Shown one piece after another: positions 61,850-64,000 of a stretch of 64,000 bases of DNA. How positions within the stretch are numbered: position 1 is the stretch's first letter; every line of letters starts with the position of its first letter. Under the pieces are notes generated by a model. The model did not search any database and was not told the DNA's origin. It saw only the letters and a program-made list of their open reading frames with translations. Source of the DNA: Pseudomonas syringae (GTDB lineage: Bacteria > Pseudomonadota > Gammaproteobacteria > Pseudomonadales > Pseudomonadaceae); assembly GCF_023278085.1 (NCBI RefSeq), contig NZ_CP066265.1:3552001-3616000 (forward strand), given 5' to 3'. A program made the translations under genes and the position numbers.

Positions 61850-62485
61850 ATGCCGTTGTCGAACATCCGCATCATCCATCAGGACGCTGCCGTTCTGGTG
61901 ATCGATAAGCCTACCCTGCTGCTTTCCGTCCCCGGCCGCGCCGATGACAACAAGGATTGCCTGATTACCCGCCTGCAGGAAAACGGTTTTCCCGAGGCGC
62001 GCATTGTCCACCGTCTGGACTGGGAAACGTCCGGGATCATCCTGCTGGCGCGTGATGCCGACACGCATCGCGAACTGTCGCGTCAGTTTCATGACCGCGA
62101 AACCGAAAAAGCCTACACCGCACTGTGCTGGGGCCAGCCGTCGCTGGACAGCGGCAGCATCGACCTGCCCTTGCGCTACGACCCGCCGACCAAGCCGCGC
62201 CATGTGGTGGACCACGAAGGCGGCAAACATGCGCTGACGTTCTGGAAGGTGGTCGAGCGGCATGACACGTACTGCCGCGTCGAGCTCACGCCGATCACCG
62301 GTCGCTCGCATCAACTGCGCGTGCACATGCTGTCCATCGGGCATCCGCTGCTGGGCGATGGTCTGTACGCCCATCCCGAGGCGCTGGCGGCCTATCCTCG
62401 CCTGTGCCTGCATGCCAGCATGTTGAGCTTCACGCATCCGGGCACCGGCGAGCGTCTTACCTTCGAATGTGCTGCGCCTTTCTGA
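61850..62485 (+). CDS. rluA: RluA family pseudouridine synthase
   Basis: A 211-residue synthase without an S4 domain. The catalytic motif is HRLDWETSGI and the C-terminal GRSHQLRVHMLSIGHPLLGDGLY is characteristic of RluA, which modifies 23S U746 and tRNA U32. ATG 61850 has GAGG eight bases upstream. Located after minE, as in P. aeruginosa. Confidence 0.93.
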   Translation: MPLSNIRIIHQDAAVLVIDKPTLLLSVPGRADDNKDCLITRLQENGFPEARIVHRLDWETSGIILLARDADTHRELSRQFHDRETEKAYTALCWGQPSLDSGSIDLPLRYDPPTKPRHVVDHEGGKHALTFWKVVERHDTYCRVELTPITGRSHQLRVHMLSIGHPLLGDGLYAHPEALAAYPRLCLHASMLSFTHPGTGERLTFECAAPF

Positions 62486-62548
62486 TCTGGATGGGCGCTG
62501 AGCAACACACTGACGCTCGTGCCCAAGTAAAGCACTCCGCCTTGACTC

Positions 62549-62595
62549 TCGTGCCAATGCTCCGCGTTGGCATGCAGTTCTTGACGCTCCGCGTC
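62549..62595 (-). repeat. 47-nt double-hairpin repeat, copy 2 (inverted)
   Basis: On the minus strand it reads GACGCGGAGCGTC and then GCATGCCAACGCGGAGC, closely matching copy 1 at 8462-8509. Confidence 0.7.
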
Positions 62596-62733
62596 GTAAA
62601 GCGGTTCTGCGATGTCAGTGGCGTTTGCGCCCGACTCAAGTCACCTTTTCGCCCCTCGGCGAGTTACTTTGATGGGGCCAAAGTAACCAAACCCCCTGGC
62701 TCCGTTTCCGGCCCGACTTCGTCGGGTTCCTTC

Positions 62734-62832
62734 GTCCTGACACTGATCCGGGGGTCGCCGCAACGGGCCATCCATGGCCCGGTGCGGCTAGCCTGGCGTC
62801 CTGCCAGGCTACCCCCGGATCAGTGTCAGGAC
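62734..62832. repeat. compound palindrome (three-way-junction element)
   Basis: Perfect 22-bp outer arms (GTCCTGACACTGATCCGGGGGT shortened here as GTCCTGACACTG... at 62734-62755, pairing with 62811-62832). Inside are two complete hairpins: CCGCA..CGGGCCA/TGGCCCG..TGCGG (62758-62787) and AGCCTGGC/GCCAGGCT (62790-62810). It would fold as a cruciform or RNA three-way junction. Confidence 0.75.
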
Positions 62833-62940
62833 TCAGCCGTCACTTACGTCGCAATTTGCGTCGTCTGTGCCACCGTGATCGAAAAGCATTTCTGTGGCAG
62901 CGGCTCACACGTAAGACATGAAGTTGTGCGGCGGCTGTGT

Positions 62941-62987
62941 GACGCAGCGCGTCACGAAACGCATGCACCGCACAGCGTTGGCACGAG
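62941..62987 (+). repeat. 47-nt double-hairpin repeat, copy 3
   Basis: Reads GACGCAGCGCGTCACGAAAC then GCATGCACCGCACAGCG; same orientation as copy 1, opposite to copy 2. The two copies bracket the palindromic elements between them. Confidence 0.6.
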
Positions 62988-63080
62988 CGCGCGTCGGGCT
63001 TGTGTATCGCGATAAGCGCAACCCAAGGCAGCAAATCATCCAATGCGGTAAACTCGCGCCATTGCTGTCTGGAGCTATTT

Positions 63081-64000
63081 ATGCGCGACGAGTTGAACAA
63101 AGGCCTCATCGATTTCCTCAAGGCTTCCCCCACCCCCTTCCACGCCACCGCCACTCTTGTGCAACACCTTGAAGCTGCCGGGTTTCAGCGGCTGGACGAG
63201 CGTGATACCTGGGCCGTCGAAACGGGAGGTCGTTACTACGTGACGCGCAATGACTCCTCCATCGTCGCGTTCAGAATGGGCCGTCAGTCACCACTGACCG
63301 GCGGTATCCGCATGGTCGGCGCGCACACCGACAGCCCGTGCCTGCGGGTCAAGCCGCAACCCGAGCTGCAACGTCAGGGTTTCTGGCAACTGGGTGTCGA
63401 AGTCTATGGCGGCGCACTGCTGGCACCGTGGTTTGACCGTGATCTGTCGCTGGCCGGCCGGGTCACGTTCCGCCGCGACGGCAAGGTCGAAAGTCAGCTG
63501 ATCGACTTCAAACTACCGATTGCGGTCATTCCCAATCTGGCCATTCACCTGAATCGCACGGTTAACGAAGGCCGTGCCATCAATCCGCAGACCGAGCTGC
63601 CGCCGATTCTGGCGCAAGTGGCCGGTGACGAGCGCGCCGACTTCCGCGCGCTGCTGACTGACCAACTGGCACGCGAACATGGCCTGAACGCCGATGTGGT
63701 GCTGGATTACGAACTGAGCTTCTACGACACCCAAAGCGCGGCCATCGTCGGCCTGCATGGCGACTTCCTCGCCGGTGCGCGCCTGGACAACCTGCTGTCG
63801 TGCTTTGCCGGGCTGCAAGCGTTGCTCAACAGCAACAGTGACGAAACGGCGCTGCTGGTCTGCACTGATCATGAAGAAGTCGGCTCGTCTTCTACCTGTG
63901 GCGCAGACGGCGCAATGCTGGAGCAGATCGTCCGGCGCCTGCTGCCGAGCAGCGAGGATTATGTGCGGACCATTCAGAAGTCGCTGATGATCTCCGCCGA
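63081..64000 (+). CDS. apeB: M18 family aspartyl-type aminopeptidase, truncated
   Basis: The first ~306 residues of a dinuclear zinc aminopeptidase; the family is about 430 long, and the rest lies outside the window. Metal and catalytic regions visible are [26 protein letters not shown], and [15 protein letters not shown]. The ATG at 63081 has GGAG a few bases upstream. It follows the repeat region and is probably monocistronic. Confidence 0.92.
   Translation, partial: MRDELNKGLIDFLKASPTPFHATATLVQHLEAAGFQRLDERDTWAVETGGRYYVTRNDSSIVAFRMGRQSPLTGGIRMVGAHTDSPCLRVKPQPELQRQGFWQLGVEVYGGALLAPWFDRDLSLAGRVTFRRDGKVESQLIDFKLPIAVIPNLAIHLNRTVNEGRAINPQTELPPILAQVAGDERADFRALLTDQLAREHGLNADVVLDYELSFYDTQSAAIVGLHGDFLAGARLDNLLSCFAGLQALLNSNSDETALLVCTDHEEVGSSSTCGADGAMLEQIVRRLLPSSEDYVRTIQKSLMISA

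Larger units (their letters stand above)
62486..63080. repeat. repeat-rich intergenic region before apeB
   Basis: About 595 bp with no convincing gene. It contains two copies of the 47-nt repeat in opposite orientation (62549-62595 and 62941-62987), a palindrome GTTACTTTG/CAAAGTAAC (62663-62687) of the kind often repeated in Pseudomonas genomes, and a large compound palindrome at 62734-62832. The ORFs here cross these elements and have no supporting features. Confidence 0.75.

Overview
The window is GC-rich chromosomal DNA from a fluorescent pseudomonad, most likely the Pseudomonas syringae group. Three things point there. The core-gene blocks have Pseudomonas order: purF-cvpA-SPOR protein-folC-accD-trpF-truA-fimV-asd2; tatD-pilZ-holB-tmk-mltG-pabC-fabF-acpP-fabG-fabD-plsX-rpmF-yceD; rne-murB-kdsB-ycaR-lpxK-exbD-exbB-comEC; and minCDE-rluA. 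The proteins are of Pseudomonas type. The intergenic repeats (a REPIN-like pair, and a 47-nt double-hairpin repeat in three copies) also fit. Nearly everything is housekeeping. There is no prophage, CRISPR array, insertion sequence or secretion island.

Layout. 1-6.4 kb: a truncated MFS symporter, a D-cysteine desulfhydrase/ACC-deaminase-like enzyme, fadH, and a two-gene unit of a nitrilase-like protein without its expected cysteine plus an AraC-type regulator. 6.3-8.4 kb: a 28-codon divergent ORF and ilvA with an elaborate leader. 8.4-10.3 kb: repeats, a DUF2242 lipoprotein and three tRNAs (two Asp, one Val). 10.3-24.7 kb: an SDR oxidoreductase, metZ, purF, cvpA, a SPOR protein, folC, accD, trpF, truA, fimV, an asd paralogue and two small conserved genes, all on the minus strand. 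24.7-36.7 kb: a TetR regulator, a LysE exporter, an RgsA-like sRNA locus on the plus strand, then the replication/pilus/fatty-acid cluster. 36.7-50.6 kb: maf, sppA, a HAD phosphatase, rluC, divergent rne with a roughly 650-nt 5' UTR, then the Kdo/lipid A and Exb genes and comEC. 50.7-64 kb: an ABC-2 exporter, a GST, fadE, pirin, a patatin, htrB, minCDE, rluA, a repeat-rich gap and the start of apeB.

The most interesting region is the 460 bp in front of ilvA. It contains a 21-codon ORF with an Ile-Ile-Ile-Thr-Val-Ile run whose last codons carry GGCGGGTT. Right after it is a strong intrinsic terminator whose 5' arm (AACCCGCC) is complementary to that octamer. This is the layout of a ribosome-stalling transcription attenuator for isoleucine synthesis. 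A promoter-like pair upstream would place the transcription start at or next to the AUG, so the leader peptide may be translated from a leaderless mRNA. A second 38-codon ORF with a strong Shine-Dalgarno follows the terminator, overlaps the ilvA start, resembles the first peptide, and contains a heptamer complementary to the ilvA ribosome-binding site.

Other points worth a look are an Asd paralogue lacking its catalytic residues, a roughly 100-bp three-way-junction palindrome in front of apeB, the three-copy 47-nt repeat, and the RgsA-like locus. Promoter, sRNA-end and structure calls were made by eye, without alignments or folding software.
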